NCBI RefSeq assembly: GCF_006717045.1
Contig: NZ_VFPH01000001.1
Span: 558,001-622,000, forward strand
DNA from: Pseudonocardia cypriaca
GTDB lineage: Bacteria > Actinomycetota > Actinomycetes > Mycobacteriales > Pseudonocardiaceae
Length of the DNA stretch: 64,000 nt
Direction of reading: 5' to 3'
The first letter of the stretch is position 1. Each line of letters opens with the position of its first letter. The position numbers and the translations under genes are program-made. The notes below the pieces were generated by a model, which searched no databases, had not been told where the DNA came from, and saw only the letters and a list, made by a program, of their open reading frames with translations. This document shows positions 41,134 through 49,681 of this stretch, in pieces.

Positions 41134-42095
41134 GGCAGCGGGACGATCGGCCAGAGCCCGGGAGGCGGGTCGGCGCCCCCGGCCAACAAGAACCTGGTGC
41201 TCCTGCCGGGCGTCAAGGCCGAGCCGTTCTACATCTCGATGCAGTGCGGGGCCGAGGCGGAGGCGGCCAAGCTCGGCTACCAGCTCCAGACCCAGGCCCC
41301 CGACCAGTTCGAGGCGGGGCTGCAGACCCCGATCGTCACCGGCGTGCTCGCCACGCGCCCGGCCGGTGTGCTGATCGCGCCCACGGACGACGTGGCGCTC
41401 GCCAACCCGATGACCCAGCTCAAGGACGCGGGCATCAAGGTCGTCGAGGTGGACACCCGCCTGCAGGACGAGTCGGTGGCGCTGGCGACCGTGTCGTCGA
41501 ACAACGAGCAGGGCGGGCAGCTCGCCGCGCAGACGGTGGCCCAGCTGATCGGGGACAAGGGCAAGGTGCTGGTGCTCAACACGAAGGCCGGCACGTCGAC
41601 CACCGACGCAAGGGCCAAGGGCTTCGAGGACGAGATCGCCAAGCACCCGGGCATCACCTACCTGGGGCAGGAGTACACCGACAACCAGCCGGCCGTGGCG
41701 GCGCAGAAGGTCACGGCCAAGCTGGCGAGCGACCCCGACCTCGCCGCGGTGTTCGCCACCAACCTCAACACGGGCGAGGGCGCGGCCACCGGGCTGCGCA
41801 ACGCCGGCAAGACCGACCAGGTCCGCCTCGTCGGGTTCGACGCGAGCCCGAAGCAGGTCGAGGGCATGCGGTCGGGCGAGGTGACGGCCTTGATCGCGCA
41901 GGACCCGGCCACGATCGGGCGGGACGGCGTGCAGCAGGTCGTCGCGGCCATCGAGGGCAAGCCGGTGCAGCGGGAGATCCAGACCGACCTGATCGCGATC
42001 ACCCGGGACGACATGGACTCGAAGTCGCAGTACTTCTACAAGACGGCCTGCTGACCGGGCCTAACGTCCGCCCGGCGGGATCCGAGTTCCCCGCC

Positions 42096-42995
42096 ATGAC
42101 CACCCTCGACGCCCGCGAGCTGTACCGGCGTGCGTCCGCGGAGTTCGGCGCGCGCGTCCACCGGGTCGGCGACCGGTGGACCGCGCCGACCCCGTGCGCG
42201 GGCTGGGACGTCCGCGAGCTGGTGCGGCATCTCGTCGACGAGGAGATGTGGGCCCCTCCGCTCCTCGGTGGGGCGACGATCGCGGACGTCGGTGACCGGC
42301 TCGCCGGGGACCAGCTCGGTGAGGACCCGGTCGCGGCCGTGGACGGCGCGGCGCGGCTGGCCGTCGCGGCGGTCGAGTCGGAGGACGCCCTCACCCGCAC
42401 CGTGCACCTCTCGTTCGGCGACGTACCCGGGCAGGAGTACGTCCTGCAGCTCGCCGCCGACCACCTCGTGCACGCCTGGGACCTCGGGCAGGCGCTGGGG
42501 GAGGACTCCGCGCTCGACGCCGAGGCCGTCGCGACCGTCCGCGAGTGGTTCCGGTCGGTCGAGCCGGTCTACCGCCGGGCGGGCGTCATCGGGCCCCGCG
42601 CCGCCGTGGCCGACGCCGCCGGACCGCAGGACGAGCTGCTCGCGATGTTCGGGCGGAGCCCCGCGCTCGCGGCGGTGCAGCGGTTCAACGCCGCGTTCGG
42701 CTCGAAGGACGTCGACGCGATCATGGCGGCGATGACGCCCGACTGCGTCTTCGAGGACACGACCGCTCCGGACGGCACCCGCCACGTCGGTGCGGCCGCG
42801 GTGCGCGCGGCGTGGACGGCGCTGTTCACCGGGGCCCCGGACGCGATCTTCACGGTGGAGGAGCTGATCGGGGCCGGGGACCGGGTCGTGCAGCGGTGGC
42901 GCTACGAGTGGGGCGACGGGCACGTCCGCGGGGTGGACGTGTTCACGGTGCGGGATGCGCGGGTCGCCGAGAAGCTGTCGTACGTGAAGGGATGA
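42096..42995 (+). CDS. Fusion of MDMPI/TIGR03086-like and SnoaL-like domains
   Basis: A 299-residue two-domain protein. Residues 1-190 match the actinobacterial TIGR03086/mycothiol-dependent maleylpyruvate isomerase N-terminal (DinB-like) family: TPCAGWDVRELVRHLVDEEMW, with the first His ligand in RHLVDE and another in LAADHLVHAWDLGQAL. Residues 200-299 form an NTF2/SnoaL-like domain (VQRFNAAFGSKDVDAIMAAMTPDCVFEDTT, ending FTVRDARVAEKLSYVKG). The pairing suggests a metal-dependent thiol or hydration reaction joined to a cyclase-like barrel; the substrate is unknown. Confidence 0.82.
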   Translation: MTTLDARELYRRASAEFGARVHRVGDRWTAPTPCAGWDVRELVRHLVDEEMWAPPLLGGATIADVGDRLAGDQLGEDPVAAVDGAARLAVAAVESEDALTRTVHLSFGDVPGQEYVLQLAADHLVHAWDLGQALGEDSALDAEAVATVREWFRSVEPVYRRAGVIGPRAAVADAAGPQDELLAMFGRSPALAAVQRFNAAFGSKDVDAIMAAMTPDCVFEDTTAPDGTRHVGAAAVRAAWTALFTGAPDAIFTVEELIGAGDRVVQRWRYEWGDGHVRGVDVFTVRDARVAEKLSYVKG

Positions 42996-43037
42996 CCTTC
43001 TCGCCCCTGCTCTCGCCCCTGCTCCCGCCCGTCCTCG

Positions 43038-44213
43038 TCATCCGATCAGGGACTCGATCACGTCGGCGGCGGCCGGAGCCCCGCCGGCGGCCCTGGCGAT
43101 CTTCTTCTGCTCGGCGCACCGGGCCGCGACGTCCTTCGACGAGGCGACCCGCAGCACTGCCGAACGCAGTCGCTCCGGGGTGACCTCATCGGCCGGCAGG
43201 TGCTCGCCGACCCCGAGCTCGGCGAGCCGTGGGCCGTTGACGAACTGGTCGGCCGCCTGCGGCACGGCGACCATCGGGACGCCGTGCCACAGGCCCTCCG
43301 AGCAGCCGCCCATCCCGGCGTGCGTGACGAACGCCGACGCGTGCGCGAGCAGGGCGAGCTGTGGCACCCACTCCCGGACGATGACGTCGTCGGGGATCTC
43401 GCCGAGCGCGGTCACGTCGACGTACGGGCCGACGGCCAGCACGGTCGTCCAGCCGGTGCCGTGCATGGCGGTGATGCAGTCCCGCCAGAACCCCGGCCGG
43501 TCGTTGTAGGCCGATCCGAGCGAGACCAGCAACAGCGGGCGATCCGACCCCGTCCCGAGATCGGCGAGCGACCCCTGGTGGGAGCGGTCGCCGATCACCG
43601 GCCCGACGAACGTGTAGCGGGTCCGGTCGACGCGGTCGAGGTTGGGCTGCATCGCCTCGGGGATCAGCACCACCGACCGGTCCGGTGGGCCGAGGAACTC
43701 CCGGTTCCCGAGCCCGACACCGACCTCGTCCAGCCAGGCGTCCATCTCGGACTGCCAGGCCAGACCCTCCGGAGTCTCGTAGAACGCGTAGGCCTCGGCG
43801 AAGTCCTCCTCGAAGGTGTCCCAGGCGACCATGTGCGGGGCCAGCTCGACCCGCGGCAGCCCGTGCACCCGGGACAGCGCGTGGCCGGCCCAGCCGCTGC
43901 CGTCGTAGCAGACGATGTCCGGCAGGTCGCCGGCCAGCGCGGAGCTGATCTGCGCGTACGCGGAGCGGGCCTCGTCGGAGAAGAGCCGCATCGCCTCGAT
44001 CCCGCCTTCGGGCCACTGCTCGCCCTTCGCCGGGTCGGGAAGGTCGGTGCGGATCAGCAGCGGGGTCGCGCCGGTGGCGGCGACGGCTTCGACGAAACGG
44101 TCCGGGACGGGGTAGGTCACGCGGTGGCCGCGGGCGACCAGCTCGGCCATCACGGGCAGGTTGGGGTGGACGTGGCCGTGCGCGGCCGAGGTGGACATGA
44201 GGACGTGGCTCAT
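43038..44213 (-). CDS. Macrolide-type UDP-glycosyltransferase (MGT/OleD-like, GT1)
   Basis: A 391-residue GT-B enzyme. The N-terminal acceptor-domain opening, HVLMSTSAAHGHVHPNLPVMAELVARGH, carries the catalytic His (AHGHV), and the C-terminal donor signature is FVTHAGMGGCSEGLWHGVPMVAVPQAADQ. This is the MGT/OleD group, which glucosylates macrolides and phenolics and can confer self- or xenobiotic resistance. No biosynthetic cluster is visible nearby, so detoxification of foreign antibiotics is the better guess. It ends close to the convergent fusion gene. Confidence 0.9.
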   Translation of the reverse strand: MSHVLMSTSAAHGHVHPNLPVMAELVARGHRVTYPVPDRFVEAVAATGATPLLIRTDLPDPAKGEQWPEGGIEAMRLFSDEARSAYAQISSALAGDLPDIVCYDGSGWAGHALSRVHGLPRVELAPHMVAWDTFEEDFAEAYAFYETPEGLAWQSEMDAWLDEVGVGLGNREFLGPPDRSVVLIPEAMQPNLDRVDRTRYTFVGPVIGDRSHQGSLADLGTGSDRPLLLVSLGSAYNDRPGFWRDCITAMHGTGWTTVLAVGPYVDVTALGEIPDDVIVREWVPQLALLAHASAFVTHAGMGGCSEGLWHGVPMVAVPQAADQFVNGPRLAELGVGEHLPADEVTPERLRSAVLRVASSKDVAARCAEQKKIARAAGGAPAAADVIESLIG

Positions 44214-44387
44214 CGGAACTCCTGGTTCGGAACGGGCAGCACGGAGACCCGCGCGCCTCTGCGGCGGCGGCAGGATGCGCCTCGATCAGGCGTACAGGAG
44301 TTCGAGCACCACGCCGACGATCATGCCGGGCCCGCCGCCCGGCCGCATCCCACTTTCGTGGCACTGCCTCGGGCGACGGGCCGAACG

Positions 44388-44421
44388 AAAAAGGCGAGCG
44401 CGCTCTGTGAGCGCGCTCGCC
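44388..44421 (-). terminator. Rho-independent terminator after tRNA-Lys
   Basis: Read on the minus strand, GGCGAGCGCGCTC and GAGCGCGCTCGCC (13-nt perfect arms) enclose a 3-nt loop and are followed by TTTTT. It begins 8 nt past the tRNA-Lys 3' end. It is the only textbook U-tract terminator recognised in the window. Confidence 0.9.
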
Positions 44422-44428
44422 TGTAGCG

Positions 44429-44501
44429 TGCGCCGCCAGGGACTCGAACCCCGAACCCGCTGGTTAAGAGCCAGCTGCTCTGCCAATTGAGCTAGCGGCG
44501 C
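44429..44501 (-). tRNA. tRNA-Lys (CTT)
   Basis: A 73-nt cloverleaf on the minus strand: acceptor GCGCCGC pairs GCGGCGC, the D-loop contains TTGGCAGAGC, the anticodon loop is CTCTTAA (anticodon CTT), the T-loop is GGTTCGAGTCC and the discriminator is A. CCA is not encoded. Confidence 0.95.
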
Positions 44502-44581
44502 CTGCCGTTGCGCCCTCCCGCTCGGCGCCCGGAAACGCTAACACGTGCCTCCGGGGTGCCTTGCGGCGGGGTGCCGCGGCA

Positions 44582-44657
44582 TGGGGTGAGTGACGGGACT
44601 TGAACCCGCGACTTCCTGGACCACAACCAGGTGCTCTACCAGCTGAGCTACACCCAC
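44582..44657 (-). tRNA. tRNA-His (GTG)
   Basis: Minus strand: acceptor GTGGGTG pairs CACTCAC (one G-U pair), the anticodon loop is TTGTGGT (anticodon GTG) and the T-loop is GGTTCAAGTCC. The extra base at -1 is G opposite discriminator C73, as required for tRNA-His, and the 3' CCA is encoded. It is about 80 nt from tRNA-Lys and may share its transcript and terminator. Confidence 0.95.
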
Positions 44658-44692
44658 CATGCGGTCCGGCCTTCGGCCGGCGCACATCAAGT

Positions 44693-45319
44693 TTAGCGTG
44701 GCGGATGCGGGACCTCGAAGCGGGTTGCCGGGAGGCTCGCGGCGACGGCCTGAGCGGCTTCGCTGCTGGGTCCGGGCGGGGGCACGAACAGGGTGCGGCG
44801 GTAGTACTCGAGCTCGCGGATCGACTCCATGATGTCGGCGAGGGCGCGATGGGCCATGCCTTTTTCCGGCTTGGCGTAGAACACGCGGGGATACCAGCGC
44901 CGGGCGAGCTCCTTCACGGAGCTGACGTCGACCATGCGGTAGTGCAGGTAGCCGTCGAGGGCGGGCATGTCGCGGGCGAGGAACGCGCGGTCGGTGGCGA
45001 TCGAGTTGCCGGCGAGCGGGGCGCTGCGGGGGTCCGGGACGTGCTTGCGCACGTAGTCGAGTGCGAGCTCCTCGGCCTCGGCGATCGTGACGGTGGAGGC
45101 GCGCACGGCGTCGGTGAGCCCGGACCGTTCGTGCATCTCGCGTACGACCTCGGGCATGCCGGCGAGGGCGGTCTCGTCGGCGTGGATGACGAGGTCGACG
45201 CCGTCGCCGAGCACATTGAGGTCACCGTCGGTGACGAGTACGGCGATCTCGATGAGTGCGTCCCGTCCCAGGTCGAGCCCGGTCATCTCGCAGTCGATCC
45301 ACACAAGCCGGTCGGTCAC
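44693..45319 (-). CDS. orn: Oligoribonuclease
   Basis: A 208-residue DEDDh 3'-5' exonuclease that degrades 2-5-mer RNAs, including pGpG from c-di-GMP breakdown. Exo I is LVWIDCEMTGLDLGRDALIEIA, Exo II is GNSIATDRAFLARDMPALDGYLHYR, and Exo III is KGMAHRALADIMESIRELEYYR, all complete. The start is the GTG at 45319. It sits beside tRNA-His, a linkage often seen in actinomycetes. The Pro-rich C-terminal tail extends beyond the E. coli protein. Confidence 0.97.
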   Translation of the reverse strand: MTDRLVWIDCEMTGLDLGRDALIEIAVLVTDGDLNVLGDGVDLVIHADETALAGMPEVVREMHERSGLTDAVRASTVTIAEAEELALDYVRKHVPDPRSAPLAGNSIATDRAFLARDMPALDGYLHYRMVDVSSVKELARRWYPRVFYAKPEKGMAHRALADIMESIRELEYYRRTLFVPPPGPSSEAAQAVAASLPATRFEVPHPPR

Positions 45320-45421
45320 GGAGTCACACTATGCCCACGGGGGCGCGGCGGGTCCGCTCCGGCGCGTGTCGCCGATCGGAGATCGCTTCTGCGGGTGTTC
45401 CTGGCAGTAGGCTGCGGCGCC

Positions 45422-46957
45422 GTGGACAGCACCGCCGCGCAGGACATCGCCGCCGGGTACGCGACGGACGGGTCGGCCCTCGAGCTGGGCTGCGTCGTCG
45501 TCGACGGCACGGTCGATCCGGGCGCCCGGGTGCGGATCCCGTTCGCGACGCTCAACCGCCACGGCCTCGTCGCAGGCGCCACCGGTACCGGCAAGACGAA
45601 GACGTTGCAGGGGATCGCCGAGCAGCTGTCCACTGCGGGCGTGCCCGTCCTGCTCTCGGACGTCAAGGGCGACCTGTCCGGGATGGCGCGGCCGGGCGAG
45701 GGCGGCCCGAAGATCGAGGCGCGGGCGAAGGACACCGGCGACGACTGGGCGCCCACCGCGTACCCGGTCGAGTTCATGTCGCTCGGCGGTGGCAGCTCGG
45801 CGGTGCCGATCCGGGCGACGCTCACGCAGTTCGGCCCGATCCTGCTGAGCAAGGTGCTGGACCTGAACGACACCCAGGAGTCCACGCTCGGGCTGATCTT
45901 CCACTGGGCCGACCAGCGGGGGCTGCCGCTGCTGGACACGAAGGACCTGCGCGCCGTCGTCCAACACCTGACCTCCGACGAGGGCAAGGCCGATCTCAAG
46001 GGCATCGGCGGGGTCTCCCCGGCCACGGCGGGCGTGATCCTCCGGGCGCTGGTGAACCTGGAGGCCCAGGGCGGCGACGACTTCTTCGGCGAGCCGGAGT
46101 TCGAACCCTCCGACCTGATGCGTCAGGTCGACGGGAAGGGCGTCGTCACGCTGCTGGAGCTGGCGGACCAGCAGGCCAACCCGCGGTTGTGGTCCACGTT
46201 CCTGATGTGGCTGCTCGCGGAGCTGTTCGAGGAGCTGCCGGAGGCCGGTGACCTCGACAAGCCGAAGCTCGTGTTCTTCCTCGACGAGGCTCACCTGCTC
46301 TTCGACGGCGCCTCGAAGGCGTTCCTGGAGCGCATCGAGCAGACCGTGAAGCTGATCCGGTCCAAGGGCGTCGGTGTGTTCTTCTGCACCCAGCTGCCCA
46401 CCGACGTCCCGAACGAGGTGCTCTCGCAGCTGGGGGCGCGCATCCAGCACGCGCTGCGCGCCTTCACCCCCGAGGACCAGACGGCCCTGTCCAAGACCGT
46501 TCGGACCTACCCGAAGACCGCGGTCTACGACATGGAGACGGCGCTGACGTCGCTGGGCATCGGCGAGGCGATCGTGACCGTGCTGTCCGAGCGGGGCGCG
46601 CCCACCCCGGTCGCGTGGGCCCGGATGCGGGCGCCGCGATCGCTGATGGCCGCGATCGGCCCGGCCGCCGTCACGGAGGCGGCGAAGGCCTCGCCGCTCT
46701 ACGGGAAGTACGGGGAGACGGTCGACCGCGAGTCGGCGTACGAGAAGCTCACCGCGAAGATCGCCCAGCCCGTTCCGGTCCGGGTCCCGGCGGACGCCCC
46801 GCCGCCGCCCCCCGAGCCCGAGCGGCGCCAGGAGGAGCGCAGCGTGGTGGCCGAGGTGCTCGGCTCGCCGGTGGTGAAGTCGTTCCTGCGCTCGGCGGCC
46901 AGCGCGCTGGGCCGGGAGATCACGAGGGGCCTGTTCGGCACGCGCCGACGGCGCTGA
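45422..46957 (+). CDS. HerA-like P-loop ATPase (DUF853)
   Basis: A 511-residue ATPase of the HerA/FtsK superfamily, DUF853 type. Walker A is GATGTGKTKTLQG near residue 55, Walker B is LVFFLDEAHLLFD near 280, followed by VGVFFCTQLPTDVPNEVLSQLGARIQHALRAFTP (sensor and arginine-finger region). A Pro-rich linker and a conserved C-terminal helix end it. Family members are DNA-translocase-like, with unproven function. The GTG at 45422 is preceded by TAGGCT at 8 nt, suggesting a leaderless message. Divergent from orn. Confidence 0.9.
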   Translation: MDSTAAQDIAAGYATDGSALELGCVVVDGTVDPGARVRIPFATLNRHGLVAGATGTGKTKTLQGIAEQLSTAGVPVLLSDVKGDLSGMARPGEGGPKIEARAKDTGDDWAPTAYPVEFMSLGGGSSAVPIRATLTQFGPILLSKVLDLNDTQESTLGLIFHWADQRGLPLLDTKDLRAVVQHLTSDEGKADLKGIGGVSPATAGVILRALVNLEAQGGDDFFGEPEFEPSDLMRQVDGKGVVTLLELADQQANPRLWSTFLMWLLAELFEELPEAGDLDKPKLVFFLDEAHLLFDGASKAFLERIEQTVKLIRSKGVGVFFCTQLPTDVPNEVLSQLGARIQHALRAFTPEDQTALSKTVRTYPKTAVYDMETALTSLGIGEAIVTVLSERGAPTPVAWARMRAPRSLMAAIGPAAVTEAAKASPLYGKYGETVDRESAYEKLTAKIAQPVPVRVPADAPPPPPEPERRQEERSVVAEVLGSPVVKSFLRSAASALGREITRGLFGTRRRR

Positions 46958-47026
46958 GCACCACCGTTCCCTTCACCGGTCTGCCGTGGAGGTGCCCGAT
47001 CGGCGCATCTGCACGGTGACCTGGAT

Positions 47027-47044
47027 GGCGGGCTGACGCCCGCC
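47027..47044. terminator. GC-rich stem-loop after the HerA-like gene
   Basis: GGCGGGC-TGAC-GCCCGCC is a perfect 7-bp stem with a tetraloop, 70 nt after the stop at 46957. No U-tract follows. Confidence 0.4.
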
Positions 47045-47056
47045 GATGGCGAAGCC

Positions 47057-47238
47057 TAGGGTGTAATGCAGATCACGTGATTGTCGCGGTGCTGTGGTGC
47101 GCCGGCGACTCGTGGTCCACGGGCCATTTTCGGAAATGGGCTCGCACGAGGGCGTTTCGATCAATTCCCTGCCGAAGGTCGTATCGCCTCATTGCACGAG
47201 GACGACAGCACAAGCCATCGGGAAGCGAGGTAGGCGTC
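47057..47238 (+). promoter_or_regulatory. Possible long leader of the catalase gene
   Basis: TAGGGT at 47057, with CTGACG 18 nt upstream, could start a transcript with a leader of about 170 nt. Within it are the 10-bp palindrome ATCACGTGAT (47072) and the inverted repeat CCATTT-TCGG-AAATGG (47124-47139). The stretch is less GC-rich than its surroundings. It may hold operators; promoter placement is weak. Confidence 0.3.
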
Positions 47239-48171
47239 ATGTTCATGCACGTCCAGCGGTTGATCAACGAGATCGTTCCGGACGAGCCCGATCCCGCGGC
47301 GGCCAATGCGCTGCAAGAAGGCCTGGGTGGTCAGTTCGGCGAGATGCGCACGATGATGCAATACCTCTTCCAGAGCTTCAACTTCCGCGGCAACGGCCAC
47401 GCCAAGCCCTACCGCGACCTCCTCTACGGCGTCGGCACCGAGGAGATCAGCCACGTCGAGCTGATCGCCACGACGATCGCCCGGCTCGTCGACGGATCTC
47501 CCCGCTACGACGGTTCGACCACCGCCCCGCTCGACGAGCCCGCTGCGGGCGGCGCGACGCCGCTGTCGATGGCGCTGTCGAACGGCAACATCCACCACTT
47601 CCTGGTCGGAGCCCAGGGGGCGATGCCGGTCGACGCCGTCGGCAACCCCTGGTCGGGTTCGTACGTCTACAACAGCGGGAACCTCGTTCTCGATCTGCTC
47701 TACAATCTGATGCTCGAGTCGACCGGCCGGCTGCAGAAGTGCCGGATCTACGAGATGACCGCGAACAAGACCGCTCGTTCGACGGTCTCCTACCTCATCG
47801 TCCGCGATCAGGCGCACGAGAACGTCTACGCCAAGGCGCTCGAAAGCCTCGGGGTGGACTGGGGCAAGGTGCTCCCGATCCCGAAGACGAAGGCGGAGCG
47901 CTACCCGGAGGTCAAGACGTTGCTCGACCAGGGGCTGGGCGAGAAGCAGTTCCTGTTCAGCGCCGACAACCTCAACGAGGCCGGCAAGATTCTCCAGGGC
48001 GCATCGGCGTTCAAGGACGGGACGACCCTGAGCACGGAGATGGGCCGGCCCGAAGGCGTGCCGCTGGAGACGGCGCCGGAGCGGCCGGAGGAGTTCGCCC
48101 CGGGGCTCGACGCCGCGCTGCTCGAGCTCATCCAGGCCACAGCGGAGCAGGAGCTGAAGACGAGCCGCTGA
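47239..48171 (+). CDS. Manganese catalase
   Basis: A 310-residue dimanganese catalase that disproportionates hydrogen peroxide without haem. Metal-binding Glu and His residues are visible: Glu in GQFGEMRTMMQYLFQ, Glu and His in GTEEISHVELIATTIARL, Glu in NLMLESTGRLQ and His in RDQAHENVYAKALE. The ATG at 47239 follows GAGGTAGG. Length is as expected for the family. The gene stands alone, and its upstream region is somewhat AT-richer than neighbours, which might reflect regulation or transfer. Confidence 0.94.
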   Translation: MFMHVQRLINEIVPDEPDPAAANALQEGLGGQFGEMRTMMQYLFQSFNFRGNGHAKPYRDLLYGVGTEEISHVELIATTIARLVDGSPRYDGSTTAPLDEPAAGGATPLSMALSNGNIHHFLVGAQGAMPVDAVGNPWSGSYVYNSGNLVLDLLYNLMLESTGRLQKCRIYEMTANKTARSTVSYLIVRDQAHENVYAKALESLGVDWGKVLPIPKTKAERYPEVKTLLDQGLGEKQFLFSADNLNEAGKILQGASAFKDGTTLSTEMGRPEGVPLETAPERPEEFAPGLDAALLELIQATAEQELKTSR

Positions 48172-48190
48172 CGACCGGGGCAGGCGCGCG

Positions 48191-49681
48191 CTACGCCTTG
48201 AACCGGGTCAGCAGGCCCGGGGTCGTCGCGTCGGCGAGCGCCACCCCGTCCGGAGCGGACACGTCGAGGACCGTGTAGCCGCCCGCGCCGGCCGCGGTCA
48301 CCGCCTCCACCACCACCAGCCCGGCACGGCGCTGGAACACGCTCTGGCGGAACGTCCAGCCGATGATGCCCGCCCGTTGCAGCGCAACCGTCTCCCGCTG
48401 CACCGATCCCTTGCGGGTGACCAGGTAGCGGGCGGTGAGCTGGTGCCCCAGGTTGCGGTAGCGGTCGAGCGCGAGCAGCAGGGCGATCGGGAGCAGCGCG
48501 AGGCTCGTGGGCCCGAGCCACGGGACCGCAACGGCCGCCCCGACCGCGAACGCGATCACGACCACCGCTGCGGCGGGTACCAGGGCCCTGGCCAGCCGGC
48601 GCTGCAGCGCGGCGCGGGGGTGGCGGAGCAGCGGGGCGAGCGTGGCCAGCTCGGGCGGCTCGCGCAGCGCGACCGAGGCCACCCGGTGCGCCTCCGCCCG
48701 CGGGGCGGGTGGTTGGAGGGCGCCGCCCTGCGCGTCGCGGGACAGGCCGGTGGACAGGGCCCTGGTCTGGGCGCCCCGGCCGGCCCGCAGCAGCAACGGC
48801 TCGACGACCTCGGCCCCGCGCAGCCGCCGCTCCGACACCGAGAGCGAGCGCCGGGTCAGCAGGCCGCGGCGCACCCGGAGCGCGCCGCCCTCGGCCGTCG
48901 CCTCCCGGGTGAGGCGGTAGTCGTACCAGCGCTCGGCGAACAGCAGGAGCGCGCCGACGACCGCGACGACGAGCAGGAGCCCGCTCACGACGGCCAGGCC
49001 CAGCCAGATCGGCGCCGAGGCGATCCGATCAGCGGCGTCGTCCACGGCCGGGACGTCCCGCGGGTCCACCCCGAGATCGTCGAACGTGTTGTAGAGGGCG
49101 GCGAAGACCGCACCGACGCCGGCGATCGAGGAGAACGTCAGCGGGGCGAAGCGCAGCCACGACCACCGGAGCCGCGCCAGCTCCTCGGCGGGTGGGGCGG
49201 CGGGGCGGTCCGTGGTGAGAGCGGCGGACCGGTCCAGCAGCTCGCGGCGCAGCCGCTCGGCCTCGGCCTTGCTGACGGCGTCGAGGGCGAGCCCCGTGCG
49301 CTCCAGCGGTGAGCCGGACGCGGCGCCGACCTGCACGACGCTGAGCCCGAACGCGCGGTGCACCAGCCTGGAGGTGAGGTCGACGGTGCGGATCCGGTCC
49401 CGCGGCACCGACCGGCGCTGGCGGCTCAGCCATCCGGTGTGCAGCTCCACCCGGTCCTCGGTGATCCGGTACCGGGTGGTGCGCCAGCGCACCACACCGC
49501 CGAGCACGAGCGCGAGCGCGATGCCGAGTGGCACCCACAGCCGCCCGACCGCGTCGCCCTGCCCGGTCAGCAGCAGCACGGCGGCCACCGGCAGCAGCCG
49601 GATCGCCCCGGAGAGCGGCGTCACGGCGAGCATCCGCTTGTCCAGCCGCCGCCACGGCGGCTCCCCCGGCTCAGCGGTCAT
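48191..49681 (-). CDS. Bacterial PH-domain membrane protein (YdbT-like)
   Basis: A 496-residue protein with three bPH2 domains separated by paired helices: TTRYRITEDRVELHTGWLSRQRRSVPRDRIRTVDL (residues about 68-103), YDYRLTREATAEGGALRVRRGLLTRRSLSVS (middle) and LTARYLVTRKGSVQRETVALQRAGIIGWTFRQS (C-terminal). This is the YdbT-type architecture, a scaffold of unknown biochemical function; the B. subtilis YdbS-YdbT pair confers resistance to a bacteriocin. Its ATG overlaps the stop of the smaller PH gene by four bases. Confidence 0.88.
   Translation of the reverse strand: MTAEPGEPPWRRLDKRMLAVTPLSGAIRLLPVAAVLLLTGQGDAVGRLWVPLGIALALVLGGVVRWRTTRYRITEDRVELHTGWLSRQRRSVPRDRIRTVDLTSRLVHRAFGLSVVQVGAASGSPLERTGLALDAVSKAEAERLRRELLDRSAALTTDRPAAPPAEELARLRWSWLRFAPLTFSSIAGVGAVFAALYNTFDDLGVDPRDVPAVDDAADRIASAPIWLGLAVVSGLLLVVAVVGALLLFAERWYDYRLTREATAEGGALRVRRGLLTRRSLSVSERRLRGAEVVEPLLLRAGRGAQTRALSTGLSRDAQGGALQPPAPRAEAHRVASVALREPPELATLAPLLRHPRAALQRRLARALVPAAAVVVIAFAVGAAVAVPWLGPTSLALLPIALLLALDRYRNLGHQLTARYLVTRKGSVQRETVALQRAGIIGWTFRQSVFQRRAGLVVVEAVTAAGAGGYTVLDVSAPDGVALADATTPGLLTRFKA

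Larger units (their letters stand above)
39579..42054 (+). pseudogene. ABC sugar-binding lipoprotein gene split by IS256-type element
   Basis: The 5' part (39579-39655) encodes a lipoprotein signal peptide, MRRTRVGVAAVVAAAALLAA ending in GCGGSG. The 3' part resumes at 41142 with TIGQSPGGGSAPP and continues as a complete Peripla_BP_4-type sugar-binding domain (NLVLLPGVKAEPFYISMQ, then DNQPAVAAQKV, then VGFDASPKQVEGM) to YFYKTAC. Deleting the element plus one 8-bp target copy rejoins the frame exactly, giving 329 residues. The remaining 3' fragment has no signal peptide, so any product starting there would stay in the cytoplasm. Confidence 0.85.

Noticed and set aside
41122..42054. The downstream binding-protein fragment as an intact gene
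   Set aside because: Its apparent start lies in the insertion-sequence terminus and it lacks a signal peptide, which sits upstream of the element.
42996..43037. CTCGCCCCTG direct repeats between convergent genes
   Set aside because: Only two short pyrimidine-rich copies; too simple to distinguish from local slippage.
43038..44213. Antibiotic biosynthetic cluster around the macrolide-type glycosyltransferase
   Set aside because: No PKS, NRPS or tailoring genes are nearby; a stand-alone detoxifying glycosyltransferase is more likely.
44388..44658. tRNA genes as a phage or island attachment site
   Set aside because: No integrase, excisionase or direct repeat of a tRNA 3' end was seen on either side; neighbouring genes look chromosomal.
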